This document shows, one piece after another, positions 17,281 through 24,282 of a DNA stretch of 29,342 nt. Source of the DNA: an uncultured Oscillibacter sp. (GTDB lineage: Bacteria > Bacillota > Clostridia > Oscillospirales > Oscillospiraceae). The stretch spans positions 1 to 29,342 of the forward strand of contig CAJTJA010000027.1 of assembly GCA_910576845.1 (NCBI GenBank), read 5' to 3'. A program made the translations under genes and the position numbers. The notes under the pieces were generated by a model, which made no database searches, was not told the origin of the DNA, and worked only from the letters and a program-made list of their open reading frames with translations. Within the stretch, counting starts at the first letter, position 1. Every line of letters begins with the position of its first letter.

Positions 17281-17309
17281 ATTGTAGCGGACTCCTGCTC
17301 GGAAAGCAA
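17281..17309 (-). promoter_or_regulatory. Likely promoter of the 81-residue gene
   Basis: On the minus strand TTGCTT (17309-17304), a 17-base spacer and TACAAT (17286-17281). The -10 is good, the -35 matches only three of six positions. The rest of the 206-base gap to the MATE gene shows no convincing gene or MATE terminator. Confidence 0.5.
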
Positions 17310-17444
17310 TGGCAGGGGTGGAGAAAAACCGAGGAGATATTCGTGAAAAACGTGGACTTGACAAATCGTTCCAAAAGAGTTAAAGGCATTTTTCAAACGA
17401 CATCTGGAGAGAAATGAATTTTGCATGGAGGGAGTCTGAATGGC

Positions 17445-18815
17445 TCACGGGAGGCGGTATTCCTTGTTCTCTTGGTCTTTTGAACCGGCGGCGTTTTTCC
17501 ATGGCCCGACCCAATAAAAGAAAATGGACATAGCCGAAGCGACGGTCCAGCCAATGGGCCAGGCACACCAGATGCCAAGGGAGCCCAGTGCGGTTTTTGC
17601 CAGCAGTATTGCCAGAACCACCCGGAGCACCAGGTCGGTAAAGGTAGAGGTCATAAAATGAAGCATCCGGCCGGCTCCGCGAAGAATGCCGTCAGCCACC
17701 AGCTTTACGGAAACAATAAAGTAGAAAGGAGAGAGGATGCGGAGATAATACACGCCGGTTTGCAGGGCGGTCTCCGTTGGATGTTCCAGGAAGAGGCGCA
17801 GCATGGATCGTCCTGCGAAGAAGTACAGCAGGAACAGCGGCAGGCTCAAGAGCCATACCAGTCTCACACCGGCCCGGAATCCGGCTTTAATGCGGGAAAG
17901 CTTCTGCGCGCCGATATTTTGCGCTGTGTAATTGGAAACGCCGTTGGCGAGGGTGGTGAAGGAGGTGATGACCAGGTTGTTCAGCTTTACTCCCGCAGAG
18001 TATCCCGCCATAACGCCAGTGCCGAAACCGTTGATGACTCCTTGAATAACAAGGTTGCCCACAGAGATAAAGCTCTGCTGCAAAATGCTGGGAACGGCGA
18101 TAACGGCGATTTTTTTGAAAATGAGAAAGGAGAATGGCCGGACATCATCTTGGTTCTCGATTTTCCGCAGGCAGGAAAATACAGCCGCTGCCGACAGAAC
18201 ACAGCTTGCGCCCTGACAGAGAAATGTTGCCCAGGCTACGCCGGCAATGCCCATATCAAGGGCAGTGACAAAAAGAATATCCACGGCGATATTGGCGGTG
18301 GAGGAAGCCGCCAAAAAGAGGAAGGGGGTTCTGGAATCCCCCAGGGCAGAAAAAATGCCGGTAGCAATATTGTAGAAAAAGACAAAAGGGAGTCCCCAGA
18401 TATAGATGTCCAGATAAAGCTTGGACCCGGCGAAAGCTTCCTCCGGGGTATTGATGAGCCGCAGCATTCCGCCGCAGCCCAAAATCCCGGCAGCCATCAG
18501 AAGAACACAGAGAATGGCGCTGGCGATGCAGGCGGTGGAAACCGCCGTCTTCATCTTTCCGTATTCCTTTGCGCCGAAAAACTGGGAGACTACCACAGAG
18601 CATCCCATATTGCAGCCGAAGGCAAAAGCCAGGAAGATCAGCGTCACCTCGTAGCTGTTGCCTACAGCGGCCAGGGCCCCTTCGCCGATAAACTTCCCGG
18701 CTACAAGGCTGTCGGCAATGTTGTAAAGCTGTTGGAAGATGATGCTGCCGAAAAGAGGGAGACAGAACCGCCAAAGAACAGTTTCCGGCCTTCCCACAGT
18801 TAAATCTTTATTCAT
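17445..18815 (-). CDS. MATE family multidrug/Na+ antiporter
   Basis: The 456-residue integral membrane protein has the twelve hydrophobic segments and the two-half layout of MatE transporters, which export drugs or cationic metabolites in exchange for Na+ or H+. Family features are PLFGSIIFQQLYNIADSLVA near the start, GEGALAAVGNS, the mirrored second-half region VPSILQQSFISVGNLVIQG, and a run of late hydrophobic segments before a polar tail (KDQENKEYRLP). The start is the ATG at 18815, eight bases after GGAGG; the in-frame ATG at 18830 forms part of that site. The substrate cannot be told. It has its own promoter and no partner regulator beside it. Confidence 0.93.
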   Translation of the reverse strand: MNKDLTVGRPETVLWRFCLPLFGSIIFQQLYNIADSLVAGKFIGEGALAAVGNSYEVTLIFLAFAFGCNMGCSVVVSQFFGAKEYGKMKTAVSTACIASAILCVLLMAAGILGCGGMLRLINTPEEAFAGSKLYLDIYIWGLPFVFFYNIATGIFSALGDSRTPFLFLAASSTANIAVDILFVTALDMGIAGVAWATFLCQGASCVLSAAAVFSCLRKIENQDDVRPFSFLIFKKIAVIAVPSILQQSFISVGNLVIQGVINGFGTGVMAGYSAGVKLNNLVITSFTTLANGVSNYTAQNIGAQKLSRIKAGFRAGVRLVWLLSLPLFLLYFFAGRSMLRLFLEHPTETALQTGVYYLRILSPFYFIVSVKLVADGILRGAGRMLHFMTSTFTDLVLRVVLAILLAKTALGSLGIWCAWPIGWTVASAMSIFFYWVGPWKNAAGSKDQENKEYRLP

Positions 18816-18853
18816 TGGACGCGCCTCCATTTTGGGTTTTTCAGCAGTTTTTG

Positions 18854-18882
18854 ATTATAGTCCCAAAAATAGGAGGTGTAAA
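18854..18882 (-). promoter_or_regulatory. Promoter of the MATE gene
   Basis: On the minus strand TTTACA (18882-18877), a 17-base spacer and a perfect TATAAT (18859-18854), 38 bases before the chosen ATG. The match is strong enough to expect basal expression without an activator. Confidence 0.83.
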
Positions 18883-18920
18883 CCGTCATTTTCACGTTTT
18901 TTAGAAGCGCGGGATTATGG

Positions 18921-18950
18921 AAAAAGAGCGGGGACCACTGCCGCAGTCCC
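18921..18950 (-). terminator. Terminator after the D,D-carboxypeptidase gene
   Basis: On the minus strand GGGACTGCGGCAGTGGTCCC (18950-18931) folds with inner ACTG/CAGT and outer GGG/CCC pairs, then CGCTCTTTTT follows. It lies about 70 bases after the stop at 19021 and before the MATE promoter region ends. Confidence 0.55.
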
Positions 18951-19020
18951 TGACCTTTTTAGGCAGTGAAAAGTGGGGAGAGGTTTTGGTAAAGGGAAGG
19001 ACGGTCATCCGCTCAGTGAA

Positions 19021-19953
19021 TCAGCCGTCTTTCCGGTATTCTTCCAGGCAGAGGCCCTCGCTCATAATAGCCTGCGCGGCCGCCTCTCCCACGTAGCGGT
19101 AATGCCAGGGTTCATAGCCCACGCCGGTAATGGCGCTTTTCTCCGTTGGATAGCGGAGAATAAAGCCGTAGTCCGCGCAGTGTTCCATCAGCCAGTTCTG
19201 CACCGCTGTTTTCTCCTGGCCCTCGTCTAAAAGCTGATAGGACTTGTCCACAATGTCCACTGCCAGACCTGCCTGATGCTCGCTGGTTCCGGGGCGGGCA
19301 ACCCATTGAGCGGCGAGCTCCTCTGCCTCCTGCCGGGAACCGGCTTTGGGGAGGCAGGATTGAACCTTGTTTTCAAATAGCTCGGACTGCGTTTCCCACG
19401 TCCGGTAAGAGGAACAGATCAGCGGTTCCAATCCCTCCGCCCGGCAGGCGTCCATCATTTTTTGAAGGGAGGGATAAACCCGGCTGTCAATGGCGTGGCT
19501 GTTCCGCAGCTGGGTGAGCTCCGGGGGTTGGAAGTTTTCTGGAAGGGGATGTTCCTTGCTGATCAGGATCAGGGCCCAGTTTTCTTCGCCGGCCGTCTGG
19601 CCTTCCTTGCCTGAGTGCACCGCCCCTGGTACGCTCAGAATGCGGACCGGATCGGAGCCTTTGGGTTCCGGCTCTTCAGGGAGGAAGGCAAAGGGCTGAT
19701 TGGAGAGGGTAGCTGGTGAGGAGGCGTTGTTGCCGGTCGCTCCGGCCCGGCCCAGCAGGAAGCCCCCGGCAAACAGCGCCAGTCCCAGAAGAGTCAAAAA
19801 CGGCAGCAAAGACCATTGCCTCCGCCGGCCCCGGGAGGGCGCAGGACGGCGCTTGGAAACAGCAGGTGTTTTCCACCGGGCGGGGGCGGCGGCGTAGTAC
19901 GCCCGGGCCGGAAGGGGAAATTCATGTATGGTGCAGGAATGAAGGCGGGACAT
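19021..19953 (-). CDS. Membrane-anchored VanY-type D-alanyl-D-alanine carboxypeptidase (M15B)
   Basis: VanY-type enzymes are zinc metallopeptidases that remove the terminal D-Ala of peptidoglycan stem peptides. The 310-residue product has a basic, arginine-rich N-terminus of about 46 residues, one membrane span (about 48-68), a Ser/Pro-rich linker, and a peptidase domain from about 125. Active-site motifs are present: SSYRTWETQ (181-189), SEHQAGLAVD (224-233, giving zinc ligands His226 and Asp233) and EPWHYRYV (281-288, with catalytic Glu281 and third ligand His284). The ATG follows AAAGGAG. It is the last gene of the regulator/kinase block and probably acts outside the membrane on wall precursors. 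A link to glycopeptide response is inference; no vanA/H/X-type ligase genes are seen here. Confidence 0.93.
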   Translation of the reverse strand: MSRLHSCTIHEFPLPARAYYAAAPARWKTPAVSKRRPAPSRGRRRQWSLLPFLTLLGLALFAGGFLLGRAGATGNNASSPATLSNQPFAFLPEEPEPKGSDPVRILSVPGAVHSGKEGQTAGEENWALILISKEHPLPENFQPPELTQLRNSHAIDSRVYPSLQKMMDACRAEGLEPLICSSYRTWETQSELFENKVQSCLPKAGSRQEAEELAAQWVARPGTSEHQAGLAVDIVDKSYQLLDEGQEKTAVQNWLMEHCADYGFILRYPTEKSAITGVGYEPWHYRYVGEAAAQAIMSEGLCLEEYRKDG

Positions 19954-20016
19954 AGAAACAGCTCCTTTGTGTTTGGATTGTTCCTATCTTAGAGCTTGTC
20001 TCCGTCGGAACCGAAA

Positions 20017-20028
20017 CATTCCTGCATC
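20017..20028 (-). promoter_or_regulatory. Candidate response-regulator site upstream of the carboxypeptidase gene
   Basis: Read on the minus strand the sequence is GATGCAGGAATG, 64-75 bases before the ATG at 19953. It differs at one position from GATGCAAGAATG upstream of the response regulator (23055-23066), in the same orientation and at nearly the same distance. Eleven of twelve identical bases at two starts of one gene block suggest a shared operator. Confidence 0.45.
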
Positions 20029-20034
20029 GAAATC

Positions 20035-20799
20035 TCACCGTTTTTGTATCAAACTTGTATCGGTGGGTTCGTGACCATAGTCTACAGCGGTTTCCCTGTC
20101 CATGGCGCTCCAGTCCAGGGAAAAGTTGAAGTCCAGCTCGTTCCAGTCCTTTATGATCCAGAACAGGCTCTTGCAGTCCGGCAGGCGGAAATACGCGGTG
20201 TTGCCGATGACATCCTCCGGAGTATACTCCAGCTCCATCCGGTCCAGGATGGCTTTCCCCAGCTCCAGGGGAGAGGTGCCGCAGAGGACGCCGTCTGTGC
20301 TGTGGAAGTCCAGACGCAAAATCTGCCCGCTCTCCCCGTCTAGGGTTGCGGAGAGAAAGGTGCGCTGGCTTTTATCGTAGGCGTATGTTACGGTGAAGCT
20401 GGCGCTTGCGAGGTCCGCTTGGTCCCGGAGATAATAGCGGGTCCAATCCCAGGAATCAGCCGCAGTCCCGGCGAACAGCGCCGCCGCCTCAGGGGAAAGA
20501 AGCTCCGCCAAGGCCTTCCAAAGCCGCTGCGTTTCCCGGCTCCGGTCCGCGCTCTCCAGCTCCTGGCTCATGATGGTCAGATTTTCCGGCATCTCCTGCC
20601 ATTGGGCCAGCAGCCACACTCGTCCGGGAAGCTCCGGGGGCCTGGAGGGAAAGTTGTTGTCCGCCGCCAGGGGCTCGGTGTGGACGGCGCCGGCAAGCTC
20701 ACTGTCCTCCAGAGTGGACAGCCGCAGAGGCAGCAGAGCCAGGGCCGCTACCGTCAGCAGAGTCAGAATGGGGAGAAGCCAGTTTTTCCAGTTTCTCAC
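20035..20799 (-). CDS. Membrane-anchored hypothetical protein of the two-component operon
   Basis: A 254-residue protein with one N-terminal membrane segment (about residues 7-26: NWLLPILTLLTVAALALLPL) and a presumed extracellular remainder. The body has FLSATLDGESGQILRLDF, a strand pattern that loosely recalls PepSY-type domains, and several tryptophans; no family is assigned. The start is GTG at 20799, which overlaps the kinase stop in a GTGA tetranucleotide behind GGGGAGGAGAGG. This shows tight translational coupling with the kinase and excludes the longer upstream frame. The arrangement suggests a signal-modifying partner or an inhibitor of the kinase or the carboxypeptidase, but this is inferred from position only. 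Confidence 0.82.
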   Translation of the reverse strand: MRNWKNWLLPILTLLTVAALALLPLRLSTLEDSELAGAVHTEPLAADNNFPSRPPELPGRVWLLAQWQEMPENLTIMSQELESADRSRETQRLWKALAELLSPEAAALFAGTAADSWDWTRYYLRDQADLASASFTVTYAYDKSQRTFLSATLDGESGQILRLDFHSTDGVLCGTSPLELGKAILDRMELEYTPEDVIGNTAYFRLPDCKSLFWIIKDWNELDFNFSLDWSAMDRETAVDYGHEPTDTSLIQKR

Positions 20800-22208
20800 G
20801 GTTCCTCTCCTCCCCTCAGATGGACCCGGACACAGGTGCCCCGGCCCGGCTCGCTCTCGATTTCCAGGGTCCCGCCGTGAAGCTCTGTGATCCGGCGGCA
20901 CAGTGCCAGCCCCAGCCCTGCGCCCCCCTGGGCCCGGGCGCGGGACTTGTCCACCATGTAAAAGGCCTCCGTCACTCTCTCCAGCTCCTCTGGAGGGATG
21001 CCCTTGCCCTGATCCGTTACCTGGATGCGGCAGCCGTTTTCTTCGGCAAGGCCCTCCATCAGGACATCGCCGCCGCCTTCCATAGCCTTCCGGGCGTTGT
21101 CCAGAAGGTTTATACACACGGTTTCCATCAGGTCCGGTTCCATCAGCGCTGCCACTGCCTGCGCCTGGACTGTGAGGCGTATTCCGGCGTGGCGGAGGGG
21201 CGGCTCCATAGCGCCGGCCACCCGGCGTAAGAAGACGTCCAGGGGCACGGGCCGCAGGGGGAAGTCCTGCCGGCCCAGGACGATAAGGTCCAGGAGCTTC
21301 CGGCTCAGGGCCTCCAGCCGCCGTCCTTCGGAAAAAATGTAGCCGGCGCTTTCCCGAACCTGTTCTTCTGTGGCGGGCCGGGAGCGGAGAAGGTCGGCGT
21401 AACCGATGATGGATGTCAGCGGCGTTTTGATCTCATGAGCAAAGCTGCCGATAAAGTCCTCCTGCCTCTTTGCCGCCGCTTTTAATTCCGCAACCTGCCG
21501 CTGAATACGGTGGGCCATAACGTTGAAGTCGGCAGAGAGCTGGGCCACTTCATCATCCCCGTCCACCTGGACCCGCTGGCCAAGTTCTCCCTCAGCCATG
21601 TGCCGGGCAGCGGCAGAGAGGCGGGCCAGAGGCCGGACCAGCATGGCGGCGACGGCCAGGGACAGTACTCCTACCGCTCCGGTAAGGATCAGCATCAGGG
21701 AGAAGAAGCTCTGGTACTGGTCGGCCCGGCTGCGGAACAATTCGCTGATTTCCCGGCAGTTTTCCAGGTAGAGGATGCCGTCTTCAAGAGCCAGGGGGCT
21801 GGCAGCGTGGAGGAATATGCGCCCGTCTCCGAGAGCCTCCATCATCCATCCCCGCTGTCCGGCGGGAAGCTGAGAGGTGAGGACTGCCGCCTCCACGGGC
21901 AGTGTGCCGCTGCCCCCTAAGGAGATGCCGGTTTCATCACTGAGGCGGAAGGAGACGGTCCGTCCCTGGCCGGTGGTGATGGAGATGCCTCCGGCGGCTT
22001 TGGCCAGCTCCTTCCGGCTGTAAAGGGGATTGAATGCCAGTTCCTGAGCCAGGGCAAAGCGGAGAAGATCATTTTCTTCATACAGCGCCGCCACCTCTCG
22101 GTCAAGAGAAGAGCGGAACTGCGTTCCGATCAGAACATATCCCCCGGTAGAACAGGCCAGGGCTGTGATGAGGACCATGCTGCAAAAAAGCTTCCAGAAC
22201 AGTTTCAA
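20796..22208 (-). CDS. Sensor histidine kinase, HAMP type, VanS/PhoR-like
   Basis: The 470-residue membrane kinase pairs with the response regulator upstream. Two membrane spans (about 8-28 and 168-191) bracket an extracellular sensor domain of about 140 residues. A HAMP domain follows (192-243), then SFAHEIKTPLTSIIGY with phospho-acceptor His258, NLLDNARKAM, DQGKGIP and GGAGLGLAL. All the boxes of a classical HisKA kinase are intact. The start is TTG, with GGGGAGGAA upstream and the N-terminus MKLFWKLFCSMVLITALACS. It lies 138 bases after the regulator stop and overlaps the next gene by four bases. The sensed signal is not evident; the carboxypeptidase in the block points to a wall-related cue. 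Confidence 0.94.
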   Translation of the reverse strand: MKLFWKLFCSMVLITALACSTGGYVLIGTQFRSSLDREVAALYEENDLLRFALAQELAFNPLYSRKELAKAAGGISITTGQGRTVSFRLSDETGISLGGSGTLPVEAAVLTSQLPAGQRGWMMEALGDGRIFLHAASPLALEDGILYLENCREISELFRSRADQYQSFFSLMLILTGAVGVLSLAVAAMLVRPLARLSAAARHMAEGELGQRVQVDGDDEVAQLSADFNVMAHRIQRQVAELKAAAKRQEDFIGSFAHEIKTPLTSIIGYADLLRSRPATEEQVRESAGYIFSEGRRLEALSRKLLDLIVLGRQDFPLRPVPLDVFLRRVAGAMEPPLRHAGIRLTVQAQAVAALMEPDLMETVCINLLDNARKAMEGGGDVLMEGLAEENGCRIQVTDQGKGIPPEELERVTEAFYMVDKSRARAQGGAGLGLALCRRITELHGGTLEIESEPGRGTCVRVHLRGGEEP

Positions 22209-22333
22209 CGCAATTCCTCCCCTGCTGCCTCTATAGCCATCAGTGTGTGAAGGACGCTGCTCCAGGCGGTCCCTCCCGTTTCCCGCACACGCTCTTTCTT
22301 TTCGCTGCGCGGGATTTCCGGCTGGGCCGGCAA
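22205..22333 (-). CDS. Possible small coupling ORF between regulator and kinase
   Basis: The 138-base gap between the regulator and kinase genes holds an open frame of up to 43 codons (TTG 22333, or GTG 22288 for 27 residues). Its TGA overlaps the kinase TTG in a TTGA tetranucleotide. The peptide contains PEIPRSEKKERVRETGG and ends MAIEAAGEELR. There is only a weak ribosome site (AAAGAG) before the GTG. The frame also runs on into the regulator gene, so it could be accidental. Confidence 0.25.
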   Translation of the reverse strand: MPAQPEIPRSEKKERVRETGGTAWSSVLHTLMAIEAAGEELR

Positions 22334-22346
22334 ACTGCTGTTCTGC

Positions 22347-23003
22347 CTACACCTCCAGCCGGTATCCTATCTTATAGACTGCGACCAGGCGGCTTTCCAG
22401 GCCCAGTTTCTTTCGCATACGCTGAATATGGAGATCAACGGTCCGGCTGTCTCCGAGGAATTCCTCTCCCCATACCTTCTCGTAGATGCGGTCCCGGTAG
22501 AGGGCAATATTTTTATTTTGCATGAACAGGAGCAGCAGGTCGTACTCCTTCGCCGTCAGCGCTACGGAAACGCCGCCCCTCCGTACAATATGGCTGGCAG
22601 TGTCAATCTCAATGTCCGGCGGCAGGAGGAGAACCCGGCCCGTCTTTCCGCAGCGGCGAAGGATGGTCTCCACTCGGGCCAGCAGCTCCATAAGCTCAAA
22701 GGGCTTGACAATATAGTCTTCTGCACCCAGGCGGAGGCCCTTCACCCGGTCCTCCAATTCTCCCTTGGCGGTGAGGAAGATCACGGGCACCTCCAGGCTT
22801 TTGCAGTACTCCAGCACCTCGTATCCGTCGGCCTTGGGGAGCATAACGTCCAGCAGGGCCAGGTCAAAGGGCTGGGACTCCAGCTTGTCCGCCGCGTCCG
22901 CGCCGTCGGGGGCCCAGACGCAGCGGTAGCCCGCCCCATCCAGGGCGGTCTTGATCAGGTTGGCGATAGGGGCCTCGTCCTCGGCAATCAGAATTTTGTT
23001 CAT
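22347..23003 (-). CDS. OmpR/PhoB-family response regulator
   Basis: The 218-residue regulator has a receiver domain with the acid pair E8-D9, phospho-acceptor Asp52 in LLDVMLP, Thr78 and Lys100 in YIVKPFEL. A winged-helix DNA-binding domain follows at about 125-218 (VALTAKEYDLLLLFMQN, SRTVDLHIQRMRKKLG, IGYRLEV). It is complete and of family length. The ATG follows AAGGAGG. It heads the block regulator-kinase-anchored protein-carboxypeptidase and is divergent from the DUF4397 gene. The best guess for its targets is its own operon, the carboxypeptidase and perhaps the DUF4397 gene, based on a repeated upstream motif. Confidence 0.96.
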   Translation of the reverse strand: MNKILIAEDEAPIANLIKTALDGAGYRCVWAPDGADAADKLESQPFDLALLDVMLPKADGYEVLEYCKSLEVPVIFLTAKGELEDRVKGLRLGAEDYIVKPFELMELLARVETILRRCGKTGRVLLLPPDIEIDTASHIVRRGGVSVALTAKEYDLLLLFMQNKNIALYRDRIYEKVWGEEFLGDSRTVDLHIQRMRKKLGLESRLVAVYKIGYRLEV

Positions 23004-23051
23004 AGGAACCGCCTCCTTGAAAGGATACAGGAGTAGTTTGCGTCACGCTTC

Positions 23052-23068
23052 CATCATTCTTGCATCAT
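23052..23068. promoter_or_regulatory. Candidate operator in the regulator/DUF4397 intergenic region
   Basis: The stretch CATCATTCTTGCATCAT contains two CATCAT copies 11 bases apart, one helical turn, as is typical for sites bound by OmpR-family dimers. Bases 23055-23066 match 11 of 12 positions of the sequence upstream of the carboxypeptidase gene. It lies 49-65 bases before the regulator ATG and 82-98 before the DUF4397 ATG, so it could serve both. Confidence 0.45.
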
Positions 23069-23113
23069 GAACGGCGGAGGGGTTTCAGGCATAGACTGTC
23101 GTAGCCCCATTTG

Positions 23114-23149
23114 AAAGGAGGATGCCGGAACTCGGTTCCGGCCTTGAAT
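23114..23149 (+). promoter_or_regulatory. Ribosome site with a hairpin folded into its spacer
   Basis: A strong AAAGGAGG (23114-23121) is 28 bases from the likely ATG at 23150, too far for normal initiation. The gap holds a perfect eight-base stem, GCCGGAAC (23124-23131) and GTTCCGGC (23135-23142), with a TCG loop. If folded, only nine unpaired bases (23122-23123 and 23143-23149) remain between the site and the ATG. Similar folded spacers are known, for example in phage T4 genes 38 and 25. Confidence 0.6.
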
Positions 23150-24154
23150 ATGAAACAAAACACAATTCGGCAATCCGCCTCCCTTGCGGGGAGGATGGTC
23201 AGTGCCGATGAGCCTCTGATCCCCCTGCCCAACGTGGGCGAGGGAGGGCCCGTCTACCCCGGCAACATGAACAACGGTGTGACCGACCCTGGCCAGATTC
23301 CCGTGATTCCCCTGCCGAACCCCGGCGAGGGCGGTCCGGTTTACCCCGGTCCCGACGGCGGCGTGGTGGAGCCCGTCATTCCCCTGCCGAACCCCGGAGA
23401 GGGCGGACCGGTCTATCCCGGCCCTGGCGGCGGCAGTCAGGTTTGGCCTTGCCCCGGCGGCGGCTGCGGCGGAATCATCGTCTTACCGGGTGTGGTGGGC
23501 GGTCTGTGGCCCGGAGCGGCGAAGGTGCGCTTCCTGAACGCGGGCTACGGCTATCCCGCCTTCCGTATTTTCATCGGAAACCGCCGGTTTGTGAACCTGC
23601 TGAACTATGCCTCCGCCACCACCTACGGCCAGGTCAGCGCCGGATACCAGACGGTAACCGTCACGGGAGCCGACGGCTATGTCTACATCCAGAAAACCAT
23701 GCCCTTCCAGTCCAACGGCATCAGCACCATTGCGGTCATCAACACCGCCGGGGGATTGGACCTGATGCAGATCACAGACAGCTGCTGCCCGCCCACCAAC
23801 GGGTATTCCAGTTTCCGTATCGGCAACCTGGCTTATAACAGCGGCCCCCTGGATGTGATCATGAGCGACGGGCGGGTGGTCTACGCGGATCTGCGGTTCA
23901 AGGAGGTCGCGGCCTTCAAGCGCATTATGCCCGGCACCTACCAGTTCTTCTATGCGGACACCAACCTTTCGCCCATGCCCGCCAGCGTGGACATTGAGAC
24001 TCTGGACTCCGCGTGGCTGGGTGTTTATCCGCCTCATGAAACCTTCGGCTCGCTGTATCTGGATGTGACCAGCAACGCCATCTACAGCGTCTATCTCCTC
24101 CAAAGCGGCAGCAACCGGAACAATATCCAGAACCTGATCCTGATGGACCGCTGA
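23150..24154 (+). CDS. DUF4397 domain protein with N-terminal Pro/Gly repeats
   Basis: The 334-residue product begins MKQNTIRQSASLAGRMVSAD and has three copies of a motif of the form IPLPNxGEGGPVYPG (codons starting at 23216, 23303 and 23375). A Gly/Pro/Cys-rich segment (VWPCPGGGCGG) follows. From about residue 125 a DUF4397 (PF14344) fold is suggested by AKVRFLNAGYGYPAFRIFIG, SAGYQTVTVTGADG and a second partial repeat, FRIGNLAYNSGPLDVIMSDG. DUF4397 proteins are mostly surface-associated and of unknown role. No signal peptide or membrane segment is seen here, so its location is unclear. I start at the ATG for the folded ribosome site described separately; the TTG at 23144 and TTG at 23111 are alternatives. 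It is divergent from the response regulator. Confidence 0.88.
   Translation: MKQNTIRQSASLAGRMVSADEPLIPLPNVGEGGPVYPGNMNNGVTDPGQIPVIPLPNPGEGGPVYPGPDGGVVEPVIPLPNPGEGGPVYPGPGGGSQVWPCPGGGCGGIIVLPGVVGGLWPGAAKVRFLNAGYGYPAFRIFIGNRRFVNLLNYASATTYGQVSAGYQTVTVTGADGYVYIQKTMPFQSNGISTIAVINTAGGLDLMQITDSCCPPTNGYSSFRIGNLAYNSGPLDVIMSDGRVVYADLRFKEVAAFKRIMPGTYQFFYADTNLSPMPASVDIETLDSAWLGVYPPHETFGSLYLDVTSNAIYSVYLLQSGSNRNNIQNLILMDR
23216..23434 (+). repeat. Three tandem-like repeats encoding IPLPNxGEGGPVYPG
   Basis: Copies begin at 23216, 23303 and 23375. The last two are 72 bases apart and nearly identical over about 55 bases (GTGATTCCCCTGCCGAACCC versus GTCATTCCCCTGCCGAACCC at their starts). The first copy is more diverged. 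Differences are mostly at third codon positions, which points to selection on the peptide. Confidence 0.85.
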
Positions 24155-24251
24155 TCCTTTTCTTGAAAAAAGAGAACTGAGGCGGCTTTCGCACGCTGTG
24201 GGGCCTGGTATTTGTTCGAGCCGAAACAAAGATGGAGTGGCCCATAAAAAC

Positions 24252-24281
24252 GCCCGCGCTGTTTCCGGCGCGGGCATTTTT
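24252..24281. terminator. Bidirectional terminator between DUF4397 and mntP
   Basis: GCCCGCGC (24252-24259) and GCGCGGGC (24268-24275) form a perfect eight-base stem with loop TGTTTCCG. ATTTTTG follows on the plus strand and GTTTTTATG on the minus strand, so it can end both convergent genes. Confidence 0.93.
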
Positions 24282-24282
24282 G

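Noticed and set aside
17154..17426. A 90-codon minus-strand frame next to the 81-residue gene
   Set aside because: It overlaps the 81-residue gene out of frame, lacks a ribosome site and covers that gene's promoter.
20800..21117. N-terminal extension of the 254-residue anchored protein
   Set aside because: It lies inside the kinase gene in another frame, while GTG 20799 has a ribosome site and gives a proper membrane anchor at the start.
23123..23212. Short ORF starting at ATG 23123 right after AAAGGAGG
   Set aside because: The spacing from ribosome site to ATG is about one base, and the 29-codon frame ends inside the DUF4397 gene.
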